A stretch of DNA of 64,000 bases, from NCBI RefSeq assembly GCF_051622035.1, contig NC_135355.1:38793986-38857985 (forward strand). Direction: 5' to 3'. The DNA comes from Arctopsyche grandis (lineage: Eukaryota > Arthropoda > Insecta > Trichoptera > Hydropsychidae). A program made the translations under genes and the position numbers. Under the pieces are notes generated by a model. The model had not been told where the DNA came from. It saw only the letters and a list, made by a program, of their open reading frames with translations, and did not search any database. Positions 1 through 9,911 of the stretch are shown here, one piece after another (positions within the stretch are counted from its first letter, which is position 1; each line of letters begins with the position of its first letter).

Positions 1-315
1 CGATCGTTTTCATACTTTGCCATATTGCTCATTTTGGTCATCAATATACGTTAATGTATCGTCTGCCATTACGTTGGAGATAAATTATCGTATACAACGC
101 GTATCACGTTTCTGATTTTTCAGGTTACTTGACGTTTATTCATCAGAGCAAGCTATTGTCACTTGTCTTCTAACCTGTTCGCCGTGATCTGGCCATATCA
201 GATTTGAATTGTTTAAACGCCTATAATTCACTCTATATTTTATAAAATTTGCTCTATAGGTTTTCATTATCTCTCTTACATATTTAGGTCACTCATATTG
301 TTGTAAACGTTGATC
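1..315 (+). repeat. Family A dispersed repeat, copy cut by window edge
   Basis: Family A is the commonest repeat here. Its hallmark is the block CATATTGCTCATTTTGGTCA followed by a CATCAATATA-type segment. This copy also has the second module: a Tgtttaaacgcctata-like stretch, then a cactctatattttataaaa-like stretch, then a ctataggtt..cattatctct end. It runs directly into LINE coding sequence near 320. No protein is encoded. The family has no recognised autonomous partner in the window; a non-autonomous DNA element is the likeliest explanation. Confidence 0.8.
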
Positions 316-320
316 GTAAT

Positions 321-1475
321 ATAAACGAAAGTAATTTTATTAATATAGAAAAATGCTCTATTTTAAATTTCACTAGAAATAAGTCAATTATTACTAATCA
401 ATTAAATCATTCAATCCTTAACACGTCATTTTCTATTAAGGATCTTGGTGTAATACTCAATAATAAACTAGATTTCTCTGTACATATTTCTTTTATTACC
501 AACAAAGCATTTAAATCTCTTGGATTCCTACTCCGCTCTACAAAACCCTTTAATGATCCTTATGTACTAAAATTACTTTATTTTTCCTTTGTAAGGTCTC
601 ACCTTGAATTTGCCTCAATTATCTGGTCACCTTTTTATTTATCCCATATTAATTGTATTGAGAAAGTTCAACTTAAATTTATTAAATCCTTACGCTACCT
701 TTTTCCTACCTATACCCATTCTACTGTTTCCAACATTTTAAAAATCCTTTCTTTTAACAATCTTTCTGTAAGGCGACGACATACTGATGCTATATTCTTC
801 TTTAAGCTCATAAATGGTTTCCTTGATTTTTCTGATTTACTGAATAAGGTTAATTTCAGAATCCCAGTTTGGTACTCTAGACGCGTTGCACTCTTTTCAC
901 TTGATCCTTTCAATACTAATTCCCAAAAATATTTTTATCTGCAGCGCGTTTATCGTATGTTTAACGGAGAGCTGAATGAGGTTGATCTATTTGGTATTTC
1001 CCTACATCAATTCAGGTCTAACATCAAGAGAATCTTGACCGATTGATTCATTTCTTCTCCTATTCTATTTTTCCAATATTTCCAATATTTTTATACTTTA
1101 GTTTAGTTATGTAATGTGCTATTTAATCATATTATAGCTTTCATTCTTTTCCTTTTCATTTGTTTATTTTGTATTTACCTTTTTTTCATTTGTTTTATAT
1201 TTGTAAATTTCAATTTCTTCTTATATTCTATTTTATAACCTTTTCCAAATATTTTAATACTATAGTTTAATTATGCAATGTTCTACATATTTTGTCATGC
1301 CTTTATTCTTTACTTTTTAATTTGTTTTCCTCATATTTATCTTTTTCATTTTTGTAAAAATCTATTATTGGACTCGGATGTTACATATATTATTTATTTA
1401 CTATTTGTTTTTTTATACATATCTATGTACATCCTGTCTATTGATTTTTCAATAAATAAAATAAAAATAAAAGTA
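321..1475 (+). pseudogene. 5'-truncated jockey-type LINE: RT C-terminus, 3'UTR and A-rich tail
   Basis: An open frame from 321 to 1046 reads the end of a non-LTR reverse transcriptase: a SIKDLGVILNNKLDFS block, then SLGFLLRST, then SHLEFASIIWSP, ending after RSNIKRILTD. These are the jockey-clade thumb and C-terminal signatures shared with the LINE at 1530-4290, but the sequence is clearly a different family. There is no endonuclease and no catalytic FADD box, so it is a dead 5'-truncated insertion. After the stop comes a T-rich 3'UTR of about 400 bp containing a diverged internal duplication (near 1065-1110 and 1215-1285). It ends in an AATAAA-rich tail near 1450-1475. Confidence 0.8.
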
Positions 1476-1529
1476 AGATGATTTTGGTGGTATAAAAAGT
1501 TGTTATTGCTAATTTTGTTAACTATGTTA

Positions 1530-4300
1530 TATTTTTATTTTTTTTTTATTTTATTTTATTTTACGGTCAAGAAAAAATTGACCATTTTACATGTTGGAAA
1601 TAGAGAAAGAAAAAGAAAAAAAATTAAAATGAAATATAAAAGAAAAATACACATACATTCATATACTACAAAATAAATTACATTATATTAAAAAAATATT
1701 TAAATAAAATAGATTTCATGTTATATTTACTAACAATGAATAAATCGACCATGGATAATTCGTTTCCAACTCTGTGCAGTCTCAACATAGCTGAGTTCAA
1801 TGAGTAATTAGTGGTAAACCTGGGCATATCAAAAAGATGGTTACATCTAATTGATCTACCTGGCACATGGAAGCACACTAAACTCACCAAGTCAGAGCAT
1901 TTAATAGTGCCATTAAGAAGACCACACAGAACTGAAATATCGTTAATTTTCCTTCTGTCATATAATTTTAGCAAATTAAGTTTCCTATAAATAATAACGT
2001 TACTGACATAGTGATTATGACTTTTAAAAAATTTAAATTTGATGAATCTAGTGAACTTTATTTGCACTGACTCTATTATGTTAATTTGTTTCATTAAATA
2101 AGGAGACCAAATGGTAGAATTGTACTCTAATTGGTTTCTAACCAGAGTGGTGTATAAAATTTTAATCGTATTTACATTTTTGAAGTGAGTACTATTTCTT
2201 ATTAAGAAACCAAGTGTTTTGATGGCATTTTTTGTGATAAAATTTATATGAGAATTAAAAGTTAATTTGTCGTCAAAAATAACTCCTAGATCTTTAATTA
2301 GCGATGATGATGGTAATGATTCATTATTTATATGATAATTATAAATAATTTTGTTATTTGACCTACTGAACCTGACAACAGAACACTTCTTAATGTTTAA
2401 ATATAATTTATTAAAAGAACACCAATCGTTTAATGAGTTTAAATTAGTTTGTAAAGTAGCACAATCGTTAGTGTCTTTTATACATTTAAATATTTTTAAA
2501 TCGTCTGCAAATAAGAGCACTTTAACATCATTAAATATATTTATAATATCATTTATAAAAATATTGAATAGGACTGGTCCCATGTGAGATCCTTGGGGAA
2601 CGCCACTAGTTGGATTAAAGGAGTAAGATTTAGAATGGCCGATTTTAACTAATAATGATCTATTGGACAAATAGCTCCGAAACCAGTTTAGTAATACACC
2701 GCTGATTCCGATACTGTTTAGTTTATATAATAAAATCTCAATATCAACTTTGTCAAATGCTTTACTGAAATCAGTGTAAATTGAGTCAACTTGCAATTTA
2801 ACAGATAAGGCACTAGAAATAAAATTTTCATATAATAATAAATTGGATAAGGTAGATCTACCAGAAGTAAAACCATGTTGTTGTGGAATAATAATGTTAT
2901 TAATGAAAGGAATAAATTCGTCTAATACTAAACTTTCAAAAAGTTTTGGAATAGTTGATAGTTGACAGATGGCTCTATAGTTCATTACATTATGTTTATC
3001 CCCATTTTTATGGAGAGGCATTAAATAGCCAGACTTCCAAGAATTGGGAAATATACGAGTGGAAATAGATTGATTAAAGAGATTAAAAAGAGGATAAGTT
3101 AATACATTGGCACAATTCTTGATAAAAATTGGGGGTATGTTGTCAGGACCCGCAGATTTAGATATATCTAAGGCATTTATTTTGTTAATTAATTTTTGAA
3201 TAGATATATTTATAGAATGTAAAGGTGAAATCAGGACATTATTATTTACAATGCTATAATTAGAATTATTGTTGTTGTTTTTGACATAGATCGATTTGAA
3301 AAAATCAGCAAAAAGATTGACTGAATCATTAGTATTGTCAACAAATTTACCGTTAAGTTGAATGTTTTCTGGTATATATGTTTTATTGTTGTTTAATTCT
3401 TTAGTAAATGACCAAAAATATTTGGAATTTGAATCAATGAATGATTCAGTTATTTTAATATAAAGTTTAAAACATTTGGATATATGTAGTTTACACAAAG
3501 CTCTTAGTTTTTTGAATTCAATATATATGTGTGTAGAGTTATAAATTTTGAATAATTTGTGCACACTTTTTTTTTTATGTATTAGGTTTTTTAATTCGGG
3601 ACTAAACCATTTTGGAAAAAAATGCAACTTATTTTTATATTGAGGAACATGGTTGTATATACAAGAGATTAATAATTCATTCAGCATAATGACTTTTGAT
3701 TCAAAGTTAATGTTATCGTTTAAGAACGACCAATTAGTGACATTTAATTGGTTCATGATTTCGTTATAATCGGCTCTGTGAAAATCAAAAATATTTTGCT
3801 GAATTAAAGGTAGATTAGTAGATTTATTTAAAGTAATAATAATATCTAGGGGTGGATGATGGCCATCCACTGGAGATAGAACATCATGAGATTTCATAAC
3901 GTTAGTGTTTTTGAAATTGGAAAAAACTAAATCTAAGACACGATCATTCAAGTTGGAAATAGTATTAAATTGTTTAAGACCTAAATTTAAAGATAAATTT
4001 ATAATTTCTTGATGAATTGGAGAATTTTCATTCATTTCAAGGTTTTGCCAGTCCAAATTTGGTAGATTAAAATCACCAGTTATTAAGAATTTTGAATCAG
4101 GATATTTTAATCTGATTGTTTCAATATTATTTATAAAATTATTATATACACTAATGTCAGAGGATGGAGGGATGTAAACACAACCGAATATGCACTTTAC
4201 ATTGAAAATTTTGGTTGATATAAATATTTGTTCGATGGAATTGTTATAATATGAATTGTTATAATAAGAATTGTTATAATAATTGGAATATTATATGTAG
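1530..4300 (-). mobile_element. Jockey-type LINE, long copy truncated inside the endonuclease
   Basis: The element covers the ORF2 frame plus a 3'UTR. The tail is a TTTTA-rich run on the plus strand near 1535-1563. Next to it is a small hairpin, stem GGTCAA/TTGACC at 1565-1583. The 5' side ends within the endonuclease region near 4290, and a different A-rich tail lies just beyond it (4300-4370). The reading frame has no stop, so this is probably a recent insertion, though 5'-truncated and unable to move by itself. Confidence 0.85.
1678..4290 (-). CDS. ORF2 of jockey-type LINE: partial endonuclease plus reverse transcriptase
   Basis: The frame is open for 870 codons; the first in-frame stop upstream is at 4291-4293, and no natural start is claimed because the 5' end is lost. 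The N-terminal part is the end of an APE-type endonuclease: VYIPPSS, ITGDFNLPNLDWQ and DGHHPPLDI match the family's GDFN and (S)DH-P motifs. The central part is a reverse transcriptase: KSAGPDNIPPIFIKN, HGFTSGRST, TDFSKAFDKVD, SGVPQGSHMGPVLFN and the catalytic LLFADD. The thumb reads IKDLGVIFDDKLTF and EYNSTIWSPY. In this family the protein nicks DNA and primes reverse transcription of its own RNA. No frameshift is seen. The first endonuclease motifs are missing. Confidence 0.9.
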   Translation of the reverse strand, partial: YSNYYNNSYYNNSYYNNSIEQIFISTKIFNVKCIFGCVYIPPSSDISVYNNFINNIETIRLKYPDSKFLITGDFNLPNLDWQNLEMNENSPIHQEIINLSLNLGLKQFNTISNLNDRVLDLVFSNFKNTNVMKSHDVLSPVDGHHPPLDIIITLNKSTNLPLIQQNIFDFHRADYNEIMNQLNVTNWSFLNDNINFESKVIMLNELLISCIYNHVPQYKNKLHFFPKWFSPELKNLIHKKKSVHKLFKIYNSTHIYIEFKKLRALCKLHISKCFKLYIKITESFIDSNSKYFWSFTKELNNNKTYIPENIQLNGKFVDNTNDSVNLFADFFKSIYVKNNNNNSNYSIVNNNVLISPLHSINISIQKLINKINALDISKSAGPDNIPPIFIKNCANVLTYPLFNLFNQSISTRIFPNSWKSGYLMPLHKNGDKHNVMNYRAICQLSTIPKLFESLVLDEFIPFINNIIIPQQHGFTSGRSTLSNLLLYENFISSALSVKLQVDSIYTDFSKAFDKVDIEILLYKLNSIGISGVLLNWFRSYLSNRSLLVKIGHSKSYSFNPTSGVPQGSHMGPVLFNIFINDIINIFNDVKVLLFADDLKIFKCIKDTNDCATLQTNLNSLNDWCSFNKLYLNIKKCSVVRFSRSNNKIIYNYHINNESLPSSSLIKDLGVIFDDKLTFNSHINFITKNAIKTLGFLIRNSTHFKNVNTIKILYTTLVRNQLEYNSTIWSPYLMKQINIIESVQIKFTRFIKFKFFKSHNHYVSNVIIYRKLNLLKLYDRRKINDISVLCGLLNGTIKCSDLVSLVCFHVPGRSIRCNHLFDMPRFTTNYSLNSAMLRLHRVGNELSMVDLFIVSKYNMKSILFKYFFNIM

Positions 4301-4372
4301 TTTAAGTTTTAAATTGTTAATTGTACATAATTCATAAGCAATTTGCTATTTAATAATAAATAAATAAACAAA
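4300..4372 (+). mobile_element. 3' tail of a jockey-type element
   Basis: A gcaatttgctatttaata-like segment is followed by AATAAATAAATAAACA. It resembles the 3' end of the degraded LINE at 62955-63825 (tagcagttttgctatttg, then an AATAAATAAATGA tail). Only the tail is left. Confidence 0.4.
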
Positions 4373-4829
4373 TAGGGAGAGAGGAAGGGGGAAAGGGGGG
4401 CACCTAGCAAAGAGGCAAATTGGCGCTGCAAACAAACGGGTGCGGATCGTCAAGTTCGATCACATCCGTTTGCCGAACAAATCGAGAGACAAATCCGGTC
4501 AGTGTCGAGCAACCGACGAATCAATTAACCGGACCGCGTCCGTTATTTATCCGGAATCGCGGCTGTGGCAACCTTCTCCATGGCCGGAATCTTAATCCCG
4601 GGTCCCGGGGAGTTGTGCGCCATTTGCATAAAGCTTCGTCACGGAAAGGACCAAAGTTATTTGGCGCACGTCCTAGTGTACTAATCAACTTCGGTAAATA
4701 ATTTCAGCTCGTCGAGAAATCGGTGGACTTCGGACAACGCTGCCAGGAATTTAGTCCTTTTCATTGCGACGGATTGCATTGTACTCTCAAACCCGAAAAT
4801 TTCACCATAAAACTTCTACTGCTTCTTAC
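4373..4829. other. Unique GC-elevated stretch, no gene recognised
   Basis: A G-run-rich start (gggagagaggaagggggaaa) leads into non-repetitive sequence much richer in G+C than its surroundings. A 93-codon open frame exists at 4420-4701 on the plus strand, but its product has no recognisable domain and a serine/arginine/glycine-rich look typical of chance frames in GC-rich DNA. It may be conserved non-coding or regulatory sequence. Confidence 0.4.
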
Positions 4830-4905
4830 CAGGGCCGGCTCAAAGATGCAGCAGACTAGGCACGTGTCTAGGGCGCAATAGACAAGGAGCACTGCGAGGC
4901 GCCCC
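4830..4905 (+). mobile_element. hAT-like element terminus
   Basis: The block starts CAGGGCCGGCTCAAAGATGC and continues with an aggcacgtgtctagggcgc stretch. CAGGG-type starts with a later tagggc block are typical of hAT-superfamily ends in animals. The opposite end is not seen and a family A repeat follows directly, so this is only an end fragment. Confidence 0.45.
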
Positions 4906-5640
4906 CATTTTTTACATACCTCCTTTACGTTTCACTTACGATTTCAATTCAGGAAAAAATTTGCCTCTTATCCGATCGTTTTCATACTTTGCCATATTGC
5001 TCATTTTGGTCATCAATATAAGTAAATGGATCCTCCGCCATTATGATGGTGCATAAATATGTTGTTAGATGCGTTTGAAATTTGAATTTCTTAAAAGTGA
5101 ATGACGTTTATCTAATTTTACATACCTCCTTTACGTTTCACATGGCTTTCTTGTCAGTGGTCATTTTTATCTCTTATCCGATCGTTTTCATACTTTGCCA
5201 TATTGCTCATTTTGGTCATCAATACACGTTAATGTATCGTCTGCCATTACGTTGGAGATAAAATATCGTATACAACGCGTTTTAAACACGCGGAAAGTAA
5301 ATCTCCCTGACGTTTAATAAGCGTTCGTCCCGTATCTTCAACCTGTTCGCCTTGATATGGCGATATAAGATTTTAATTGTGTAAACGCCTATAATTCACT
5401 CTATATTTTATGAAATTTGCTCTATAGGTTCTCATTATCTCTATTATATATTTAGGTCAATCATATTGTTCTGAACGTTGATTGTGATATATGCGATCGT
5501 CAGAAGATGCTGGCCGTACATTCGATTTTTATGACTACCTACGCTGCTAATTAGTTTTAAACATAGATGGCGGTAGTAAAATAAAATAATTGGTATTTTT
5601 ATTCAAAATAATAATTTTATATACAAATTATAGAAGAGCC
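4905..5640 (+). repeat. Family A copy (subtype a) split by a nested family A copy (subtype c)
   Basis: The outer copy starts ACATACCTCCTTTACGTTTC, shows the CATATTGCTCATTTTGG core, and breaks off near 5105. It appears to resume near 5550 with the subtype-a end: a CATAGATGGCGGTAGTAAAA block, then an ataattttatatacaaatt stretch. The insert (about 5108-5510) is itself a family A copy. It has a second core at about 5180-5225 and the other 3' module (gtaaacgcctataattcac, then a gctctataggttctcatta stretch). The subtype-a layout matches the uninterrupted copies at 10985-11271, 42190-42465 and 54425-54705. Confidence 0.7.
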
Positions 5641-5804
5641 ATATTGTTAAAAAACTTTTTTTATCATATAATTTTTAATTTTATGATTATTAAATTGAAA
5701 AAATAAAAAATAATAATTTGGCATTCTTTGAACTTATTAAACATTATACAGTCAACTTAATTATTACTAGAGGTAGTATAACCAAGGTGCCGTCTTGAAA
5801 AAAA

Positions 5805-5935
5805 CGGACCCATAGTGTGCTGCGAATTGTTCATTGCATTGTTATAGGTTCGCCGAATGTTTTTTTTTTGGACTCTAGTTTTGTAAATAGAGCTAAACCG
5901 CCCCAATTCCTGGAAAAAGCAGTGTCTATCCTATG
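5805..5935 (+). repeat. Family C short repeat
   Basis: The core reads gaattgttcattgcattgtt, then a gttcgccgaatg block, a T-run, ggactctagttttgtaaata, and gagctaaaccgcccc. A reverse copy lies at 51125-51262 and a partial plus copy at 47640-47800. It has no coding potential; it is about 130 bp and probably a small non-autonomous element. Confidence 0.6.
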
Positions 5936-5939
5936 TCTA

Positions 5940-6735
5940 ATTATTACTAGCCTCTTCTTACTTCGCTTTCGAATATTACGTCTGATTTCGTCTGACGAAA
6001 TTTGGGTTCATATCCGATCGTTTTCAAACTTTGCCACTTTGCTCGGTTTGGTCATCAATATTCATATGTGGAAATCAAGTCCGCCGTTACGATGGTGAAA
6101 AATAATCGTAATAGACACGTTTGAAAATACTCGTATTATCTTTCTCGGTGACGTCTATTGTCCACATTGCCGGATTTATCCACACTATTCCGATCATTTT
6201 TTTTTCTTTTTTGCTGCCCTCTCGCTATGTCAGATTTTAATTGTTTAACTTTTTCTTTTTTCACTCTATCTACATATATAAAAATCAATGTTTCTCTGTC
6301 TGTCTCGAATAGACTCCTAAACCACTGAACATATTACAATGGAACTTTCAGGATTTGTTGTATGCATGTCCGGGAAGATTACTGTGAAAAAAATCGGCCA
6401 AAAACAGGAACGAAAACGGGAAAAACGGAAATGAGTGACATTACAACGCAATAATTTCAATTTTTTTCGCGTCGCGAAATACGTCGCTTGGGTAAAATAA
6501 TAATTGAATAATTTCAAATGTGCCTACGTTTTTCCGACAAATGGGAACGGGAATGAAAACGGGAACGGGAACGGGAACTGGAACGGGAACGGGAATTGCA
6601 TACGTTGTATACGTTATTGTGGCATTGCAAAACATGCTGGGTGCAGCTAGTATTTTATAAAATTTGCTTTATAGGTTCTCATTATCTCTCATATATAATC
6701 TTAGTTCACCATAGTGTTAATAATGAATGTTTAAA
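5940..6735 (+). repeat. Family A copy (subtype b) interrupted by a Helitron
   Basis: The copy starts at ttactagcctcttcttac. Its core is ccgatcgttttcaaactttg with the gctcggtttggtcatcaata variant. It continues to tttttcactcta at 6268 and resumes at 6651 with tattttataaaatttgcttt, then a ataggttctcattatctct end. Removing 6269-6650 restores the continuous family A sequence seen in the copies at 44865-45365 and 28977-29482. Confidence 0.8.
6269..6650 (+). mobile_element. Non-autonomous Helitron, 382 bp
   Basis: It begins TCTACATATATAAAAATC and ends gctgggtgcaGCTAG, matching the Helitron rule of a 5' TC and a 3' CTRR. The insertion lies between A (6268) and T (6651), again the Helitron target rule, and makes no duplication. 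Inside is a purine run of gggaacgggaacgggaac-type hexamers. Other family members have their CTAG ends at 18948 (plus), 25078 (minus) and 45643 (minus). There is no Rep/helicase coding capacity. Confidence 0.85.
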
Positions 6736-7854
6736 TGTTGATCGATAAAGTTGTTATGGCCAAGCCTTCCCGTATTTATTTTTCTACTCCAAGTAAAAAA
6801 AAGTATTTTATTTTATTTTATTAATTTTTACGCATAAAACGTGCCTATTTTGAATAAAAAAATAATATTTTTTTGTTTTTGTCTTAATATATTTTTCTTC
6901 AACATAAAATTTCAAGAACTTTCATAAAATTTATTGTTTAAAAATTTAAGGGGGTCCATAGTTTATCCATAGTATGTCAATACAAAGATAAAATATCACC
7001 GAAGGGGTGAGTTTTGCCATAGCATATATCAAGCGTGATAGTGTTTTTTTACACGTGCAAAACTATCAACAAAAAAACACGTGCCACGTACCACCCTATG
7101 TATCTGCGCCTTAAGAGTCCTAGTTAGACCTCGATTATTTGAATAATTTTTCCTAAATTGGCTACCTAGTAAGTAGCAAACTAAGGTAGTACCTACCCTC
7201 TATTTTTCACCACTGTTTGAATATAATTTAAAAGAAGACTGCAAGCTCAAAGCACAGTTGGGGTTATCACGTTCGAATGTCCACTCTTCGGCACTCACTT
7301 TAGGTATGTAACATATGTACATATGTAGGTGCAAACATATGTACTACATACATACATAGGTACAGTAAGTAAGTAAGGTATCTTTTGAAGCGTTTCCATT
7401 GAGTCGTCCCACAAGGATAAGCTCGTTAGCATAACTAGATTGAGTCTCTAAGTCTATCCGGTCTCAGGGTCTATCGTATTACTGACCGGCATTAGCGTTT
7501 ACTACGTGACGAGATCTCCAACGCTAATTGAAACTTGACCGATACACACTCTCCAGAGTCCTTTAGCTCGTTTATCTCGGTCTTCTTCTCAGTATTCAAC
7601 CATATATCATATAATAGGACATTTCAAGATATTGAAATACTTTTTCCAATTCGTAATGGTCGATCGGAAGTGGAGCTTTGATCTTGTTTACTTATCGCGG
7701 CGAATCTAACCGATAATGCGATTATTCACCAGTAGAGAGATCTTCAGTTCAATTTCCATCGAAAAATTGACTTAATTTTATCGATGGTTACATCTGTTAA
7801 GATATGGATGGTTATAAAATCCAGATAGACCATCTCATGTTAGATTTAAATTTG
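6736..7854. other. No gene seen
   Basis: AT-rich, apparently unique sequence. It holds short ACATATGTAC-type simple repeats near 7310-7370 and a more mixed-composition stretch at 7380-7760. No coding signal, RNA gene or complete repeat was recognised. Confidence 0.4.
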
Positions 7855-8470
7855 GGTGTAGGGCTTCCAAGCTAGTTTAAACCGAAACCGAAAAGCCTGC
7901 TTTTTGACCATTTTTCAAAAAATTGAAAACCGGCTTTTTGACACGATCAACCGGCTTTTTAAGGTTTTCTTTAATTCATGTTTTTGTCCTCAAAACTAAC
8001 AATTATGAATTTCAAATTTCTATGAAATATCAAAATAAATGTGTATATCCAAGCTTTCTTCGGGAATAGGCGTATATTTCTTTGAACAACAAAAAAAGGT
8101 ACAGCAATTAGCTCTGGCTTTGAGATTTAGTAATGAACGAAGACCAGGTCTTTAACAAATAAAATATTATTGAAAGTAGTTTCAATAACCTACTCAAGGC
8201 CTTTCAGATTTTCTGTAAAATGGGTTTTCCATAATTTGTAGTTTTTGTGTGTACAGGTAAAAAAGTATAGAAAACGTAATCGTAAGTTGTTAAGAATTTG
8301 TTGCTGTTGTACGCTAAGATCATAATGTTTATAACTCAATTATAAGGTGGTTTTTTAGAACCCCTACCTTCATACGTTTGTAGAAAAGGGTATGTAACTA
8401 AATATTGATGAATTGTATATAAGTTTAAACTAAAATTAAATCAGACAATACCTCTACTGTTTGACGAGGC
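7855..8470 (+). repeat. Family E repeat, hAT-like non-autonomous element
   Basis: The segment starts near tagggcttccaagctagttt, then repeats aaccggctttttga-like motifs. It contains tctttgaacaacaaaaaaag followed by gtac, a cctttcagattttctgtaaa block, and gttttccataatttgtagt. The same blocks occur in reverse order and orientation at 30345-30850. No transposase frame is left. The terminal motif is suggestive of hAT but the far end is unclear. Confidence 0.45.
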
Positions 8471-8616
8471 TTCTAAAATTGCGGCAATGAAAACCCTGGT
8501 AAACTTCTTATAGGACTAAAACCTTATCACATTTGAGAGCATATAATAAAACATATAAATATTTGCATATATATAAATATTTAGCCGTTCACTACTGAAC
8601 GGTTGTGTAAAATAGA

Positions 8617-8762
8617 TGCCTTAGAAATTAAAACTTGGGTCTATGAGGGATTTAAAGTTTTTGATTATTTATTTCGTTGTGTTCTACCCGCTGGTATTTT
8701 CATGATAAATGATAGATAGCGTTTATCATGAGAAGTTAATTTATGCAATATTAATAATACTG
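8617..8762 (+). repeat. Direct repeat flanking the family B inverted pair (left copy)
   Basis: A block of about 145 bp with aaacttgggtctatgaggga and a hairpin-forming ATGATAAA...TTTATCAT segment. It recurs about 983 bp downstream at 9600-9747 in the same orientation. Everything between the two copies is family B sequence. Confidence 0.65.
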
Positions 8763-9306
8763 TTCGATAAATGACGACTTTTAAAATGTTTCAGAGACGA
8801 GATATGACTTTTCGTATAGATCAATGCCCAGTGAACACGAATCAGGTAGTAAAAAGTGTTGATTGGCTCGAGATTCGGAGATATATGTGTTTTTTAAATC
8901 GCGCGATTTTTCTATATCTTGGTGTTGTTCGGTTGATTTCTCAAAATCTGTTAACTTTCTGTTCAAAATGAATATTGAAATCTACAGTGGGGTATTTTAT
9001 CTTTCATTTGTAGTACTTTTCAGCTTTCAAATCTATCTAAGTAGTCGTCCAGTTCAAATCAAAAGTCAAAATTACGTATTTTCACTTGGGATTTTTCCCC
9101 ACTGTTAATACTATATTATATTGAGTATTTTCTATTGAAACATGTTTATTAGGATAGTGTTCTGGCCACACTATTTTTTGATTTCGTTTAAAAGGGTTAA
9201 TTGGATGTGTGGTGAACTTTAAATCGGTAAAATTGCGAGCAAAAAGCTCGTACTAGTGTTTACTCGTATTTACACGAATCCGAATTGAATTAATAGGAAT
9301 AATATA
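8763..9306 (+). repeat. Family B repeat, plus copy
   Basis: Landmarks in order: tttcagagacgagatatgac, gtagtaaaaagtgttgattg, aatcgcgcgatttttctata, cttggtgttgttcggttgat, gttcaaaatgaatattgaaa, aagtagtcgtccagttcaaa, then gcgagcaaaaagctcgtact. Other copies are at 9307-9545, 43685-44300, 48735-49400 and 55000-55300. It has short open frames on both strands, but these are not conserved between copies, so it is treated as non-coding. Confidence 0.8.
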
Positions 9307-9545
9307 TAAAATACCCGACTGTAGATTCCAATATTCATTTTGAACAGAAAATTAACAGATTTTTAGAAATCGACCGAACAACACCAAGATATAGAAAAAT
9401 CGCACGATTTAAAAAACACATATATCTCCGAATCTCGAGCCAATCAACACTTTTTATTACCAGATTCGTGTTTACTGGGCATAGATCTATAAGAAAAGTC
9501 ATATCTCGTCTCTGAAACATTTTTCGTGTCGAACAGTGTAATTAA
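9307..9545 (-). repeat. Family B repeat, inverted partial copy
   Basis: Starts abruptly at aaatacccgactgtagattc and runs to the gtcgaacagtg end in reverse orientation. With the plus copy upstream it forms an inverted pair with a spacer of about 300 bp. Confidence 0.8.
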
Positions 9546-9599
9546 CATAAAAGATTCAAACGAATAAACGATTTAGTTAACGGTAATTGAAAATACTAA

Positions 9600-9747
9600 T
9601 TGCTTTAGAAATAAAAACTTGGGTCTATAAGGGACTCGAGGTTTTTGGTGGATTTTTGGTTTTATTATGTATTTTTCTAGCTGGTAGTATTTTACAAATG
9701 ATAACTTTTATCATGAAAGGTCAATTGATGTAATATTAATAATAAAA
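9600..9747 (+). repeat. Direct repeat flanking the family B inverted pair (right copy)
   Basis: Matches 8617-8762: aaaacttgggtctataaggg, an atttttctagctggtagta block, and a hairpin ATGATAA..TTATCAT variant. It lies about 165 bp beyond the stop codon of the Kelch gene. Confidence 0.65.
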
Positions 9748-9911
9748 ACAAAGCATTCAAATGAATTAACAATTTATTCGTGTTTTTTAATGCAAAATTT
9801 TCAAAATAAGGAATTTGTATAATCACATTATATAATTTAAACTTAAATATTGTTCCAATGAATAAATTTGTATTTTTCATTAGAGCTTTGTGAAAACTTT
9901 TCCACGGAAGA

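Noticed and set aside
4420..4701. A 93-codon plus-strand gene in the GC-elevated island
   Set aside because: Composition-driven frame with no domain, no promoter and no splice context; listed only as unique sequence.
8771..9108. Small proteins encoded in family B repeats
   Set aside because: Frames differ in length and boundaries between the copies at 8763, 43929-44282, 49039-49376 and 55000, and run on both strands; DNA similarity alone explains them.
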